From the NCBI GenBank assembly GCA_002480015.1, contig DLQD01000034.1, forward strand, positions 1-5,904: a stretch of 5,904 nucleotides of DNA, written 5' to 3'. Source of the stretch: Opitutia bacterium UBA7441 (GTDB lineage Bacteria > Verrucomicrobiota > Verrucomicrobiia > Opitutales > Coraliomargaritaceae). Under the pieces are notes generated by a model. It did not search any database and was not told the origin of the DNA. It saw only the letters and a program-made list of their open reading frames with translations. Positions 5,238 to 5,904 of this stretch are shown piece by piece; the first letter of the stretch is position 1; the number at the start of each line of letters is the position of its first letter. Position numbers and translations under genes: made by a program.

Positions 5238-5904
5238 ATGTCTGATCTGCCACGAATCGTCTATTTCGGCTCCGATGCCATCTGTCTACCTGGGCTACGT
5301 TATCTACACGATGCGGCGTGCTGTCGTCTTGCGGCGGTGGTTTCTCAGCCGGACCGTCCTCAAGGCCGGGGGAAGAAGCTCAGGCAAAACCCGGTAGCCG
5401 CGTATGCGAACGCCTCGGGTATTCCGCTATTTCAGCCGGAAAAGCCGGATGCCGCACTGGCTGCCTGGTTGCGTAGCGAGTCCGTAGCGCTGGCCTTCGT
5501 CATGGCTTATGGGCACTTTCTGCCGAAGGCGGTGCGCACCGCTCCGGTCCACGGCATGCTCAACTTTCACGGCTCGATACTGCCCGCTTATCGCGGGGCA
5601 TCACCGGTCGAGACGGCGATTGCCCTGGGCGAGTCCGAGACGGGCGTCTGTCTCATGCAAGTCGTTCAAGAGATGGATGCCGGCGCTGTTGCGGACTGTG
5701 AGCGCGTTGGTATCGACAATCGGGATACCAGCCCTATCGTCCGCAGCAAAGTGGGGCAGGCGGTCGTCCCCCTGCTCCAGCGAAACTTGGAGGCTGCGCT
5801 ATCCAGCGGGCTGCATTTTGAGCGGCAGGATGCAGCGCAGGCGACTTTTTGTCGTAAAATCACCAAAGAAGACGGTGCCCTGGATTTCAGGCAAAGCGCT
5901 GCTG
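5238..5904 (+). CDS. fmt: Methionyl-tRNA formyltransferase (N-terminal 222 residues; cut by window edge)
   Basis: The ATG at 5238 opens a frame with no stop to the window end, giving 222 residues of a protein usually about 310 long. Fmt transfers a formyl group from 10-formyltetrahydrofolate to Met-tRNAfMet for translation initiation. Visible family marks: IVYFGSDAICLPGL (7-20), SQPDRPQGRGKKL (36-48, the loop that contacts the initiator tRNA acceptor end), AYGHFLPKAV (90-99), and the catalytic region NFHGSILPAYRGASPVETA (109-127). Asn109, His111 and Asp147 (in MDAGAV) correspond to the catalytic Asn-His-Asp of E. coli Fmt. FCRKITKEDGALDF near the visible end matches the linker into the C-terminal tRNA-binding domain, which lies outside. 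Some positions differ from common Fmt (YGHFLP rather than YGQILP), but nothing suggests loss of function. No Shine-Dalgarno precedes the ATG. Confidence 0.95.
   Translation, partial: MSDLPRIVYFGSDAICLPGLRYLHDAACCRLAAVVSQPDRPQGRGKKLRQNPVAAYANASGIPLFQPEKPDAALAAWLRSESVALAFVMAYGHFLPKAVRTAPVHGMLNFHGSILPAYRGASPVETAIALGESETGVCLMQVVQEMDAGAVADCERVGIDNRDTSPIVRSKVGQAVVPLLQRNLEAALSSGLHFERQDAAQATFCRKITKEDGALDFRQSAA

Noticed and set aside
5238..5904. fmt as a broken gene
   Set aside because: The frame is intact with catalytic residues present; it merely runs past the window edge.

Overview
The window comes from a bacterial chromosome, and most of it is conserved housekeeping genes. It contains the classic rpmH-rnpA-yidD-yidC block, then yebC, a small lipoprotein gene, a DEDDh exonuclease gene and the first part of fmt. 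The gene content, a membrane-anchored YidC with a large periplasmic domain (so a Gram-negative envelope), moderately high GC and almost no Shine-Dalgarno sequences suggest Verrucomicrobiota, perhaps Opitutae. That placement is an inference from protein and gene-start style, not a database result.

Layout. At 1-138 (minus strand) lies the N-terminal end of an unrecognised lysine-rich protein, divergent from rpmH across about 215 bp of non-coding DNA. At 354-3096 (plus strand) are rpmH (L34), rnpA (RNase P protein), yidD and yidC, tightly packed: rnpA and yidD share one base, and yidD and yidC overlap by 8 bp. The only sizeable gap is the 73 bp between rpmH and rnpA, which holds four tandem 10-bp repeats. 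At 3147-3899 is yebC, 50 bp after yidC. A 232-bp non-coding stretch with a strong inverted repeat and a second dyad leads to an 84-aa predicted lipoprotein (4132-4386), closed by a textbook intrinsic terminator (4427-4453). A new transcription unit then appears to start: a 219-aa 3'-5' exonuclease (4563-5222), followed 15 bp later by fmt (5238 onward), which runs off the window.

Functionally the first block links translation (L34), tRNA 5' maturation (RnpA) and membrane-protein insertion (YidD/YidC). YebC (ribosome-associated/regulator family) and Fmt (initiator tRNA formylation) continue the translation theme. I found no mobile element, CRISPR array, rRNA or tRNA gene, and no convincing novel multi-gene system. 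The points most worth a second look are the tandem repeats before rnpA, the hairpin region after yebC, the small lipoprotein, the Asp-to-Glu change in the exonuclease, and the lack of Shine-Dalgarno sequences on the coding strands.
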